From: Aalborgiella sp031422495
GTDB taxonomy: Bacteria; Pseudomonadota; Gammaproteobacteria; Burkholderiales; Burkholderiaceae_C
Assembly: GCA_031422495.1 (NCBI GenBank)
Contig: JANPLX010000023.1
Span: 1 to 41,736 of the forward strand
Length of the DNA stretch: 41,736 bases
Direction: 5' to 3'
Below are positions 17,240-27,200 of the stretch, one piece after another. Below the pieces are notes generated by a model. It made no database searches, was not told the DNA's origin, and was given only the letters and a program-made list of their open reading frames with translations. A program made the position numbers and the translations under genes. Every line of letters starts with the position of its first letter. Within the stretch, counting starts at the first letter, position 1.

Positions 17240-20200
17240 ATGAATCAACCCAACCAAACTTCCCGCACATTTTGGACTGTTACCGCCGCATTGAGCCGGC
17301 TGCTGCTGTGGTTGGCTATGGCAGTGTGGGTGATGTTTGCTTTGGCATGGATGGCATTGCATTGGGTGATTGTGCCTCGAATTGGGGAATTCCGCCCGCG
17401 ACTAGAAATAGAGGTTTCTAAGGTTGTGGGTGTACCCGTACGCATTGGCGGTATCACCGCGACATCGGTCGGCATCATCCCGTCGTTTGAACTCAAAGAT
17501 GTGGCTTTGCTGGATGCGGCAGGGCGAGAAGCTTTGAAGTTGCCGCGTGTTTTGGCGGCTGTGTCGCCAGCATCTTTGTTGCAGCTTGGCGTTGAACAAA
17601 TAATGATTGAAGAGCCTGAGCTGGCTATTCGGCGTGATGTTAACGGCAAGTTAACTGTTGCTGGTTTGGATTTTTCAAAAGATGAAAAAGATTCTGGTGT
17701 TGCAGCCGATTGGTTTTTCTCACAACCTGAATTTGTCGTTCGTAATGGCAAGGTGCATTGGGTCGATGAGATGCCGAACGGCGCGCTGGGTGTACCACCA
17801 CCGTTGACACTAACTCAAGTCGATTTTGTATCTCGCAACCCTTTGAACAAACATGAGTTGCGCTTGGACGCCACGCCGCCCGCGACGTGGGGCGAACGTT
17901 TTTCAATGCGCGGTTTGTTCTCCCAGTCATTGTTGTCGACCGATAAAGGCAAATTCAAGGATTGGACTGGGCAAGTTTTTGCAGATTTTTCGAAGATTGA
18001 TGTCTCGGAGATCAGCCGCTATGTCAAGCTCAATGGTCAGTCTGGCAAAGGTGTTGGAGCTTTGAAGGCCTGGACCAACATAACTAAAGGTGAATGGATC
18101 AGCACGACTGCAGATGTGTCCTTGGCGCAAGTAGATGCAACACTAGGTAAAGGTTTGCAGCCATTAGCTTTGCAATCTATGTCGGGCAGGTTGATAGGCC
18201 GAAAACTGAATCATGGTTTTGAAGCTTCTACCCAAAATTTACAATTTCAAACGCAAGATGGGTTGCGCTGGCCCGGTGGCAATATGTTGTTTTCGCAAAC
18301 CAACCCAACGCAAATACTGACTAAGACACCGACAGGTGATACTGAAACAGCCGATCCAACTCAGACCCTCAATGACTTCAAAGCTGACAAGCTAGATTTA
18401 GCCGTCATCAGTCTGATAGCAAACAAAATTCCCTTGGGTGCTACGACCCATGAGATGATCACAAGCTTGGCTCCGCAAGGCGCGGTTGAAACAATCACAG
18501 CACGTTGGCGTGGCTACATCGATGCGCCACAAGAATTGACGGCAAAAGGAAGAGTCAATGGTTTGCAAATTTCAGCGCTTCGCAATGCCAACAAAATTGG
18601 CGAAGGCATAGATGCCCATGATGCCATTGGTCGACCTGGCTTTCGTGGTGCAACGATAGACTTTGACTTGAGTTTAGCGGGTGGAAAAGCCAAGATTGCC
18701 ATAGACAAAGGTGCGATTGAATTGCCTGGTATGTTTGACGAAGCAGTGATACCCATTGAAAAGTTGAGCAGTGATGTGACATGGAAAATTTCACAAGCTC
18801 CCGCTAAAAGCAAATCAAAGACTGCTGTTGAGCAGGGTAGCAAAATTGAAGTCACAGTCAATAACTTGAGCATTAAAAACGCTGACACACAAGGCACAGC
18901 GCAGTTGACTTGGCGAACGAGTGACCCAGCAACAGCCATCAACAAAAGTCGCTTTCCCGGCGTGTTGGATTTAACTGCCAAATTAGGACGATCCGATTTG
19001 ACCAAAGTGTCACGTTACTTGCCATCTGGTATTCCGCAAAAAGCGCGTCATTATGTGAGAGATATGTTGCTGGATGGCACAGCCAGTGAGGTTAATTTCA
19101 AAATCAAAGGCGAAGTGTGGGACATACCTGCTGCAAAACCCAATCAAGGTGATTTTCGTATTGCAGCAAAGTACAACAATGCACGCATTGCTTATGTGCC
19201 CAAGAATTTGCTAGCTGCGGGCGATTTGCCTTGGCCTGAACTGCATAAAGCCAATGGTGAGGTCGTCATCGATAGATCCAGCTTAACAGTCAATAACACC
19301 ACTGCAGAAGTTGTTGGTTTGCCAGGCATTGTTCTAGCACAGTCTGTCGTGACAATTCCAGTGCTCAATGTGGCTGTAGTCAACGTCGTAGCGCAAGGAA
19401 AGGGTCCGTTGACGGATGTGTTGGGGTTTGTAAACAAATCTCCGTTGTTTGGCATCACCAACCAAACGCTGAGCCGTGCCACCGCAACGGGAGGTGTAGA
19501 GTTTAAAGCTGATTTGTCATTGCCAATCGGCGATTTCACAAAATCGCGAATTAAAGGCGACATTGTTTTTCTAGGCAATGATATAAACATAACGCCTGAT
19601 ACGCCACTGCTTACCCAGGCCAAAGGATTGTTGCGTTTTACAGAAAAAGGTTTTGCGATCCAAGATGCGCAAGCTGTTTTATTTGGCGGTGAGGTAAAGT
19701 TTGCAGGTGGAAATTTAACCGGCGCTGATTTGATACCCGCTACGGCATACAAAGGCGTTGCCATTCGCGGTCAAGGCGTTGCAACAGCACAGGGCTTACA
19801 GCGTTCCAATGAATTAAGCTTTATCCCTATGATTGCTAAAAATGCAACCGGAAGCACGCAATATTCAGCGCAACTGCGTTTTGGTCAAGAGATGACTGAA
19901 GTTTCCGTGCAAACAAATTTGCAAGGCATGGCTTTTAGTCTGCCAGCACCTTTCAACAAACCTGCTCAAGCTAGCTGGCCATTGAAATTTGACAATACTT
20001 TGCTTGAAACATCGCTGACACCAGAGCGTGACGGCAAAGTGCGTGTCAAAGATAATTTGCGTTTAACGGTTGAAAAAATTGCAGATTTTAAATTGGTGCG
20101 TGACATCAGCGGCACTGCTCCCAAAGTTATCCGCGGCAGCCTGAGCGTGGGTCTAGAGAGTACTGAAGGCACGCCAGAGCCCGTCAATGCTGTCGCTGCA

Positions 20201-21505
20201 AATATCAATGTTGACCGATTAGATGTAGACGAATGGTTGCGTTTTTTCAAATCATTGCAAACCAGTACAGCAGGTTCAGCCTCAAAGCCGGCTGCGCAGA
20301 CGAGTGCAAATCAGCAACTCTTTGATGAATTAATTCCCTCAACGATTGCAGTGCGCACCAAAGAATTGATTATTGAAGGGCGAAGATTTGAGAATATAGT
20401 CATAGGCGGATCACGCGAAGGTGCTGTGTGGCGCGCCAATATGGAAGCCAAGCAACTCAGTGGTTACCTGGAATACAGACAGCCAACTACATTAGCGGGT
20501 ACAGGTCGTATCTATGCACGTTTAGCACGATTGGCGATTGGAGAATCACAAGTTAAAGAAGTTGAGAAATTATTAGATGAGCAGCCTGTCAGCATGCCTG
20601 CTATTGATCTCGTGGTGGAGGATTTTGAACTGAAAGGTCTAAAAATTGGACTTGTTGAAGTGGATGCCGTTAATCGTACAACTAGCACTCCGAATGCAAG
20701 CGAGGGGACACGTGTTTGGCGCTTAAATAAGCTTAATGTGACGACTCCTGAAGCCAAATTAACCGCTAGCGGATTTTGGGCTTACCGAGAAGCAGCACAA
20801 AATGACATGGCTGCAAAAGGAGAAGTTAGCTTGCCCAATACCATTGAAAGACGAACCACCGGCATCGACTTCAAATTAGATATTTCTGACACCGGTCGCT
20901 TGCTAGAGCGGTTTGGATTCATAGGCGTAGTGCGCAATGGTAGTGGCAAGCTAGAAGGGCAGCTTACATGGCGTGGCTCACCATTAGCCATGAATTACCC
21001 CACGCTTGGAGGTCAATTTAACATTCAAATCGACAACGGTCAGTTTTTGAAAGTCGAGCCTGGCGTCGCTAAGTTGCTAAGCGTTTTGAGTATGCAATCA
21101 ATTGTGAAACGCTTAAGTTTTGACTTTCGGGATGTTTTCAGCGATGGTTTTATTTTTGATTTATTCAGAGGTGATGTGACGATAGACCGAGGCTTAGCAA
21201 CGACAAACAATTTGCAAATCAGTGGTGTGAATGCCGTCATCTTGATGGACGGTAAATCTGATATCGCGGCTGGTACGCAAGACATCCGTGTCGTGTATGC
21301 GCCTGAAGTCAATGCTGGTATTGCTTCATTATTGGTGGCATCGGCCATCAACCCTGCCATAGGTTTAGGAACATTTTTGGCGCAGCTTTTTTTACGTCAA
21401 CCACTCATAGAGGCTGTAACTAAAGAGTTTAGAGTGCAAGGCACATGGGCGGAACCTATTGTGAATGAAGTAAAGCGAACGCCACGAACGAATACTGTTA
21501 AATAA
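17240..21505 (+). CDS. yhdP: YhdP family AsmA-like envelope protein
   Basis: A 1,421-residue protein with one N-terminal membrane segment (about residues 17-43) and a very long beta-rich periplasmic region. YhdP-type proteins form bridges that carry phospholipids from inner to outer membrane. Features supporting this are the N-terminal strand EVSKVVGVPVRIGGITATSV, the repeating GxV-type strand pattern throughout, and the C-terminal FNIQIDNGQFLKVEPGVAKL and IDRGLATTNNLQISG plus LFLRQPLIEAVTKEFRVQGT, which match the DUF3971/AsmA_2 ending. Length is a little above the E. coli protein (about 1,270). It precedes a nitrilase-family gene by 34 bp, an arrangement also common in gammaproteobacteria, so the pair is probably an operon. 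Confidence 0.93.
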   Translation: MNQPNQTSRTFWTVTAALSRLLLWLAMAVWVMFALAWMALHWVIVPRIGEFRPRLEIEVSKVVGVPVRIGGITATSVGIIPSFELKDVALLDAAGREALKLPRVLAAVSPASLLQLGVEQIMIEEPELAIRRDVNGKLTVAGLDFSKDEKDSGVAADWFFSQPEFVVRNGKVHWVDEMPNGALGVPPPLTLTQVDFVSRNPLNKHELRLDATPPATWGERFSMRGLFSQSLLSTDKGKFKDWTGQVFADFSKIDVSEISRYVKLNGQSGKGVGALKAWTNITKGEWISTTADVSLAQVDATLGKGLQPLALQSMSGRLIGRKLNHGFEASTQNLQFQTQDGLRWPGGNMLFSQTNPTQILTKTPTGDTETADPTQTLNDFKADKLDLAVISLIANKIPLGATTHEMITSLAPQGAVETITARWRGYIDAPQELTAKGRVNGLQISALRNANKIGEGIDAHDAIGRPGFRGATIDFDLSLAGGKAKIAIDKGAIELPGMFDEAVIPIEKLSSDVTWKISQAPAKSKSKTAVEQGSKIEVTVNNLSIKNADTQGTAQLTWRTSDPATAINKSRFPGVLDLTAKLGRSDLTKVSRYLPSGIPQKARHYVRDMLLDGTASEVNFKIKGEVWDIPAAKPNQGDFRIAAKYNNARIAYVPKNLLAAGDLPWPELHKANGEVVIDRSSLTVNNTTAEVVGLPGIVLAQSVVTIPVLNVAVVNVVAQGKGPLTDVLGFVNKSPLFGITNQTLSRATATGGVEFKADLSLPIGDFTKSRIKGDIVFLGNDINITPDTPLLTQAKGLLRFTEKGFAIQDAQAVLFGGEVKFAGGNLTGADLIPATAYKGVAIRGQGVATAQGLQRSNELSFIPMIAKNATGSTQYSAQLRFGQEMTEVSVQTNLQGMAFSLPAPFNKPAQASWPLKFDNTLLETSLTPERDGKVRVKDNLRLTVEKIADFKLVRDISGTAPKVIRGSLSVGLESTEGTPEPVNAVAANINVDRLDVDEWLRFFKSLQTSTAGSASKPAAQTSANQQLFDELIPSTIAVRTKELIIEGRRFENIVIGGSREGAVWRANMEAKQLSGYLEYRQPTTLAGTGRIYARLARLAIGESQVKEVEKLLDEQPVSMPAIDLVVEDFELKGLKIGLVEVDAVNRTTSTPNASEGTRVWRLNKLNVTTPEAKLTASGFWAYREAAQNDMAAKGEVSLPNTIERRTTGIDFKLDISDTGRLLERFGFIGVVRNGSGKLEGQLTWRGSPLAMNYPTLGGQFNIQIDNGQFLKVEPGVAKLLSVLSMQSIVKRLSFDFRDVFSDGFIFDLFRGDVTIDRGLATTNNLQISGVNAVILMDGKSDIAAGTQDIRVVYAPEVNAGIASLLVASAINPAIGLGTFLAQLFLRQPLIEAVTKEFRVQGTWAEPIVNEVKRTPRTNTVK

Positions 21506-21539
21506 TTTTAATAATAACCTTTGAAAATGAGGAGTTGAA

Positions 21540-22346
21540 ATGAAAGTAGCCGCCATTCAAATGGTTTCAGCGGGAGATTTAGATACCAATTTAGAACATG
21601 CTGGCGTATTGCTACAGCAAGCCGCACAGCAAGGCGCAGAACTCGCCGTGTTACCTGAGTATTTTTGCATGATTGGCAGCAAGGATACTGATAAATTGGC
21701 TATTTCAGAGACCGAAGGACAGGGGAAAATTCAGGCATTTTTCGCCAAGACTGCAAAAGAGTTAAACATCTGGGCCGTTGGTGGCACGATACCCATGACA
21801 ACCTCAGACCCGCTGCATGTGAATAACAGCGTTTTGGTTTATTCACCCACTGGAAAACTATCTGCCCGCTACGACAAAATTCATTTGTTTCGCTTTGACA
21901 ATGGCACGGAAAGCTACGATGAGTCAAATGTCTTGGTTCGTGGAGATAAAATTGTAAGTTTTGATTTACCTTCCAAAGATGGCCACAATTGGCGTATCGG
22001 TTTAAGCGTTTGTTACGATATGCGGTTTCCAGAGCACTACCGCAGTAAAGAAGTTGATGCTTGGCTGGTACCGAGTGCTTTTACCTACACAACAGGTCAA
22101 AAACATTGGGAAATTTTGTTGCGGGCACGCGCGATTGAGAATTTGGCCTACGTGATCGCGCCTGCGCAAGGCGGGGTACATCCAACTGGCAGACGCACTT
22201 GGGGGCACAGTATGGTTATCGAGCCTTGGGGCGATGTGTTGTCAGTCTTGCCTGAGGGCGAAGGCGTGGTGATGGCGGACTTGAATATCGCGCAGTTAAA
22301 GCATCACCGTCAGCAGTTACCTGCTTTGCAGCATCGTGTTTTATGA
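21540..22346 (+). CDS. Carbon-nitrogen hydrolase (nitrilase superfamily, Nit1/Nit2 type)
   Basis: A 268-residue cytosolic amidase. The catalytic triad is visible as Glu40 (VLPEYF), Lys113 (RYDKIHLF) and Cys158 (GLSVCYDMRFPE). The RYDKIHLFRFD and CYDMRFPEHYR contexts fit the Nit1/Nit2 branch, whose members repair deaminated glutathione or hydrolyse omega-amides such as 2-oxoglutaramate; sequence alone does not decide. The start has TGAGGAG 7 nt upstream. The gene follows yhdP and its last codons overlap a small minus-strand ORF. A conserved partner tldD, seen in some genomes, is not present here. Confidence 0.93.
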   Translation: MKVAAIQMVSAGDLDTNLEHAGVLLQQAAQQGAELAVLPEYFCMIGSKDTDKLAISETEGQGKIQAFFAKTAKELNIWAVGGTIPMTTSDPLHVNNSVLVYSPTGKLSARYDKIHLFRFDNGTESYDESNVLVRGDKIVSFDLPSKDGHNWRIGLSVCYDMRFPEHYRSKEVDAWLVPSAFTYTTGQKHWEILLRARAIENLAYVIAPAQGGVHPTGRRTWGHSMVIEPWGDVLSVLPEGEGVVMADLNIAQLKHHRQQLPALQHRVL

Positions 22347-22478
22347 TTGAGGTGGCTTCTTCTCGTCGCGGACAGTATCCCTTACTTCACCGTTCTTGCG
22401 GCCAGAAAACATCGTCCACCATACTATCCCTATCAATATGAGTAGTGCCAACAAAGCTTCTAGTATCAACAAAATCAT
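22341..22478 (-). CDS. Small predicted membrane protein (45 residues), head-to-head with mltA
   Basis: ATG at 22478 to TAA at 22341. Residues 2-21 (ILLILEALLALLILIGIVWW) are a strong single membrane segment, followed by a basic, charged tail (FSGRKNGEVRD ... KKPPQS), as in a bitopic inner-membrane protein with a cytosolic tail. TGAGGT lies 7 nt before the ATG, a better ribosome binding site than mltA has. It overlaps the last 6 bases of the nitrilase gene and shares CATG with the mltA start, so the two start codons interlock on opposite strands. I do not recognise a named family; function unknown. The chance alternative is an antisense artefact of the mltA leader. Confidence 0.6.
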   Translation of the reverse strand: MILLILEALLALLILIGIVWWTMFSGRKNGEVRDTVRDEKKPPQS

Positions 22479-23652
22479 GACTCTACCTCAGTGTGTTGCG
22501 AAAAGTATCTTACAAAACGTCTTCTTAGGAGCTTTGATTGTAGGCTTCTTAGCATCATGTTCGACGCCTTTGCAGCCTGTGCAAGATGAAATTAAACCTT
22601 CTTTGCAAATCGATGAAACAAGTGCGCTGCCGACTGCCATTCTCCAAGCCAAAAGCCGTTGGATGCCTGTTCGCTGGAATGAATTGCCGAATTGGAACTC
22701 GACAGCTGTTTTGCCAAACGATGCTTGGAGCGCATGGCTCAATAGTTGTCAAAATGCTACAACTGCTATGGTCTATTTATGCGCAGAGATCCGCAGTTTA
22801 AGCGCAGCTAGCGATAGCGAGCGCCGCGCTTGGATGATGCAAAAGCTGCAACCTTATCGTGTCGAAAGTTTGCAAGGACAAACAGAAGGTTTGTTGACTT
22901 CGTACTACGAACCAGTTTTAGAAGCATCGCGCAAACCACGTCCTGGGTTTAACGTGCCTTTGTATCGACCACCTGCTGGTTTATCAAGCAAGAGCCCATG
23001 GTTCACAAGGCAAGAGATGGATTCTTCGCCTCAAGTGAAAGCACAACTCCGTGGTTTGGAAATTGCCTATGTAGCTGACCCGATTGATGCGTTGATACTG
23101 CACATCCAAGGCTCTGGCCGCGTCAACATGCTTGAAGCTGATGGCTCAAAGCGTACTGTTCGACTCGCTTATGCTGCAACCAACGAACAGACCTACAAAA
23201 GTATCGGCCGCTGGCTGCTTGATCAAGGCGCGGCAGGTACGCGTGACGTCTCTTGGCCAGGCATTAAAAATTGGTTAACACGCAACCCGCAGCGTTTGAA
23301 TGAATTGCTGTGGAGCAACCCACGCGTGGTGTTTTTTCGTGAAGAAGCGATGCCAGATGTCCAAGTTGGCCCCAAAGGAGCGCAAGGTGTACCGCTTACC
23401 CCTGGTCGCTCGATAGCTGTTGATCGCGCAAGTATTCCCTACGGCGCACCAGTTTGGATAGCAAGTAGTGGCCCAGAAGGTGAGGCACAGCGCTTCCAAA
23501 AATTAGTGCTCGCACAAGACACGGGTGGCGCAATATTGGGGGCTGTTCGCGCTGATTACTTCATGGGTTGGGGTCAAGAGGCGGGCGATTTAGCTGGGCG
23601 TATCAAGCAGCCCTTGCAGATGTGGGTATTGTGGCCGAAATCGCCGCGCTAA
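22477..23652 (+). CDS. mltA: Membrane-bound lytic murein transglycosylase A (lipoprotein)
   Basis: MltA cleaves peptidoglycan glycan strands to 1,6-anhydromuropeptides at the outer membrane. From ATG 22477, a 25-residue signal ends in the lipobox LASC, so the mature protein is lipid-anchored. Core motifs are GLLTSYYEPVLEAS and PLYRPP, DALILHIQGSGRVN, then the 3D domain: PLTPGRSIAVDRASIPYGAP and LAQDTGGAILGAVRADYF with the catalytic Asp. The frame is open 27 codons further up, with ATGs at 22438 and 22396, but these would bury the signal peptide. No good ribosome binding site is seen for any start. Confidence 0.94.
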   Translation: MTLPQCVAKSILQNVFLGALIVGFLASCSTPLQPVQDEIKPSLQIDETSALPTAILQAKSRWMPVRWNELPNWNSTAVLPNDAWSAWLNSCQNATTAMVYLCAEIRSLSAASDSERRAWMMQKLQPYRVESLQGQTEGLLTSYYEPVLEASRKPRPGFNVPLYRPPAGLSSKSPWFTRQEMDSSPQVKAQLRGLEIAYVADPIDALILHIQGSGRVNMLEADGSKRTVRLAYAATNEQTYKSIGRWLLDQGAAGTRDVSWPGIKNWLTRNPQRLNELLWSNPRVVFFREEAMPDVQVGPKGAQGVPLTPGRSIAVDRASIPYGAPVWIASSGPEGEAQRFQKLVLAQDTGGAILGAVRADYFMGWGQEAGDLAGRIKQPLQMWVLWPKSPR

Positions 23653-23660
23653 TTTTATTT

Positions 23661-24149
23661 TCAGGCATTGGCTTTTTTTATCAAATGCCCAAGCGGCAAC
23701 TCGCTACTCGCTTTGACTTCGCCCAGTGAAAAACTGGTGTGCAGATCTTTCACATTCGGCAGGTTAATCAACTGTTTCAACGCGAAGTTTGAGAAGTTGT
23801 CCAAATCCTGCGCTACCACTTGCAGCTCAAACGTACCTGTGCCGCTGATGTAATGGCAACTTACTACTTGCGGCAGTTTTTTAATCGCTTCTTCAAGTTC
23901 TCGCGTCACATCGCCTCGGTTGCGCTCCGCGTCAAGCCGAACAAAGGCTAAAACACCCAAACCGATTTTGTGGCGATCAATCTCCGCGCGGTAGCCTTTG
24001 ATGAAACCGCTTTCCTCTAGTGCTCGTACCCGCCGCCAACAAGGCGCTGCAGACAAGCCTACGCGAGAGGCCAATTCGGCGTTGGTGAGCCGAGCATCTG
24101 CTTGGAGTTCTTTCAATATCAAGACGTCAAACTTATCAAGTGTTTCCAT
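23661..24149 (-). CDS. Lrp/AsnC family transcriptional regulator
   Basis: A 162-residue regulator. Residues about 3-60 are the winged helix-turn-helix (LDKFDVLILKELQADARLTN, then ELASRVGLSAAPCWRRVRALEE); residues about 65-150 form the RAM effector-binding domain (HYISGTGTFELQVVAQDLDN, and FSLGEVK). I start at ATG 24149, which gives the family's standard METLDxFD opening; an upstream ATG would add 20 atypical residues. It is divergent from the indolepyruvate oxidoreductase gene across 125 bp and is likely to control it in response to an aromatic amino acid or its keto acid, by analogy with Lrp-type regulators. The effector is inferred. Confidence 0.93.
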   Translation of the reverse strand: METLDKFDVLILKELQADARLTNAELASRVGLSAAPCWRRVRALEESGFIKGYRAEIDRHKIGLGVLAFVRLDAERNRGDVTRELEEAIKKLPQVVSCHYISGTGTFELQVVAQDLDNFSNFALKQLINLPNVKDLHTSFSLGEVKASSELPLGHLIKKANA

Positions 24150-24274
24150 AATTTTATATTTTAAGCAAGATTTATCCAAACAATCGGCATTTTTAGGCAA
24201 AAAACGCAAACACTTTCCAGCGCATCAAGCTTACACTTTAGAGTAATATAACTAAACATTGGGAGACCCACTGC

Positions 24275-27200
24275 ATGAACGCACCCCTGCCTGAGCACAT
24301 TCGCAAAGCGCTAGAAACCGTCACCCTTGACGATAAATATTCGCTTGATTACGGCAGTGCTTTCATGAGTGGGGTACAAGCTTTGGTGAAGCTGCCGATG
24401 CTGCAGCGCATGCGTGACCAATTGCAGGGTAAAAACACAGCAGGCTTTGTCAGCGGCTACCGTGGCTCGCCGTTGGGCGGGTATGACCAAGCGCTGTGGA
24501 AAGCTGCACCGTATTTGAAAGCGCAAAACATTGTGTTTCAGCCTGGTGTGAACGAAGAGCTTGCCGCTACCGCGTTGTGGGGCACGCAGCAGCTTGGTTT
24601 TTCACCACCTGGCACCAACAAGTTTGATGGCGTGTTTGGTATTTGGTACGGCAAAGGCCCAGGTGTTGATCGTTGCTCTGATGTTTTCAAGCATGCCAAT
24701 ATGGCCGGCACCACAGAATTTGGTGGCGTGATTGCGGTGGCGGGAGATGACCACATTTCCAAAAGTTCCACCGCCGCGCACCAAAGTGACCATATTTTCA
24801 AAGCCTGCGGATTGCCTGTTTTCTTCCCCGCCAATGTTCAAGAAATACTTGATCTTGGTATTCATGCCTTTGCGATGAGTCGTTTTTCAGGTGTGTGGGC
24901 GGGCATGAAAACGATTCAAGAAATCGTTGAATCTAGCGCCACGGCGATGATAGATCCTGAGCGCGTCAAAACCATCATTCCTACAGATTTTGAAATGCCC
25001 GCAGGTGGCCTACACATTCGATGGCCAGACGCAGCTTTAGACCAAGAAGCGCGCTTGTTTGACTACAAATGGTATGCCGCTTTGGCCTACATTCGCGCCA
25101 ACAAGCTTAACTACAACGCCATTGAGGGTAAAAACGACCGCTTCGGTTTGATCGCCAGTGGCAAGGCCTATAACGATACTCGTCAAGCATTGTTAGATTT
25201 GGGTTTAGACGATGCAACATGCCGGCACATCGGTATTCGCTTGCACAAAGTCGGTGTTGTCTGGCCACTGGAGGCCCAGCTGACACGTGAATTTGCGACG
25301 GGTTTGCAAGAGATTTTGGTCGTCGAAGAAAAGCGCCAAGTCATCGAATACCAGCTCAAAGAAGAGTTATACAACTGGCGTGACGATGTGCGCCCCACGG
25401 TGCTGGGCAAATTTAACGAGATGGAAGGCGGTAAAGATAATAAATTCACCGGTGGTGAATGGTCTATGCCAAACCCTAGCGCTAATACCTTGCTGCGCGC
25501 CAACGCAGATTTGTCTCCCGCCATCATCGCCAAAGCAATTGCCCAAAGACTGAAAAAGTTAGGCGTAACAAGCGATATCAGTGCTCGCATGGATGAGCAG
25601 CTGGCTATTTTGGACGCCAAAGAACGCAGCATGCAGGTGCAAACAGTGCAGCAGCTGAGCGATGCTGAGCGCCAGCCTTGGTTTTGCTCAGGCTGCCCGC
25701 ACAACACCTCTACCAAAGTGCCAGAAGGTTCCCGCGCCATGGCTGGGATTGGTTGTCATTTCATGAGCATATGGATGGACCGCTCGACGGTTGGCTTCAC
25801 CCAAATGGGTGGCGAGGGCGTGCCGTGGGTGGGTCAACAACCGTTCACCACCGATCAACATATTTTTGCCAACTTGGGCGATGGCACATACTTTCACAGC
25901 GGCCTCCTCGCAGTGCGGCAATCCATCGCCGCTGGCGTCAACATCACTTACAAAATTCTGTACAACGATGCTGTGGCGATGACGGGCGGACAACCGATTG
26001 GTGAGCGCTCTGAAGGTCACTCAGTCGTGCAGATCGCGCAATCCATGCAGGCAGAGGGTGCTGCCAAAATAGTTGTCGTGACCGATGAACCCGAAAAATA
26101 TGAGGGCGTCAAATTGGTGGAAGGCGTCTCTGTGCATCACCGTGATGAGCTAGACACGATTCAAAAGCAATTCCGCGAAATCAAGGGCACCACCGTCATC
26201 ATTTACGACCAAACTTGCGCCACCGAAAAACGCCGTCGTCGCAAGCGCGGCACCATGGTGGATATTGCTAAACGCGTTGTCATCAACGAGCTGGTTTGTG
26301 AAGGCTGTGGTGACTGCAGTGTGCAAAGTAATTGTCTCAGCGTCGAGCCGCTAGAGACTGACTTCGGTCGAAAGCGCACCATCAACCAAAGTAGCTGCAA
26401 CAAAGACTACTCATGTGTCAAAGGCTTTTGCCCCAGTTTCGTCACGGTGGAAGGCGGCCAGCTGAAAAAGAAAAGCAAAATATCAAGCGCAACGCCAAAC
26501 CCATTCGCCATGTCTGCATTGACTGAGCCGACACTATTAGATACGCCGAATGCTTACGGCATCGTCGTCAACGGTGTGGGTGGCACGGGTGTCATCACCA
26601 TAGGGCAGTTGCTGGGTTTTGCTGCCCATATTGAGGGCAAAGGCATCGTCACGCAAGACGCTGGCGGCTTGGCGCAAAAAGGTGGCGCGACTTGGAGTCA
26701 TGTGCTGATTGCCGACCATCAAGACGATATCCGCACCACGCGGGTGGGCATGGCAGGAGCTGATTTGATCATCGGCTGCGACCCCATTGTCTCTGCCAAC
26801 AAAGAAACCACGCTGCGCATGCGCGCAGGTCGTACACACGTCGCGCTGAACGCGCACAGCACGCCCACAGCTGCTTTTGTTAAAAACGCCAATTGGCTGA
26901 ACCCCGCGCAAAATTGCGTCGATACCATCACGGACATCGTTGGACAAGACGGTGTCAGCGCCTTCAATGCAGACGCTTTGGCCACCGTGATGATGGGTGA
27001 CAGCATATACACCAACCCCATCATGCTAGGCTATGCTTGGCAAAAAGGCTGGATTCCTCTGCAAAAAGCCTCACTCATGCGCGCGATTGAGTTGAACGCC
27101 GTGGCGATCGATAACAACAAAACCGCTTTTGAATGGGGTTGCCGTGCGGCGCATGATTGGGCTGAGGTTGAGCGATTGCTGCATTCCAGCAAATCAACCG

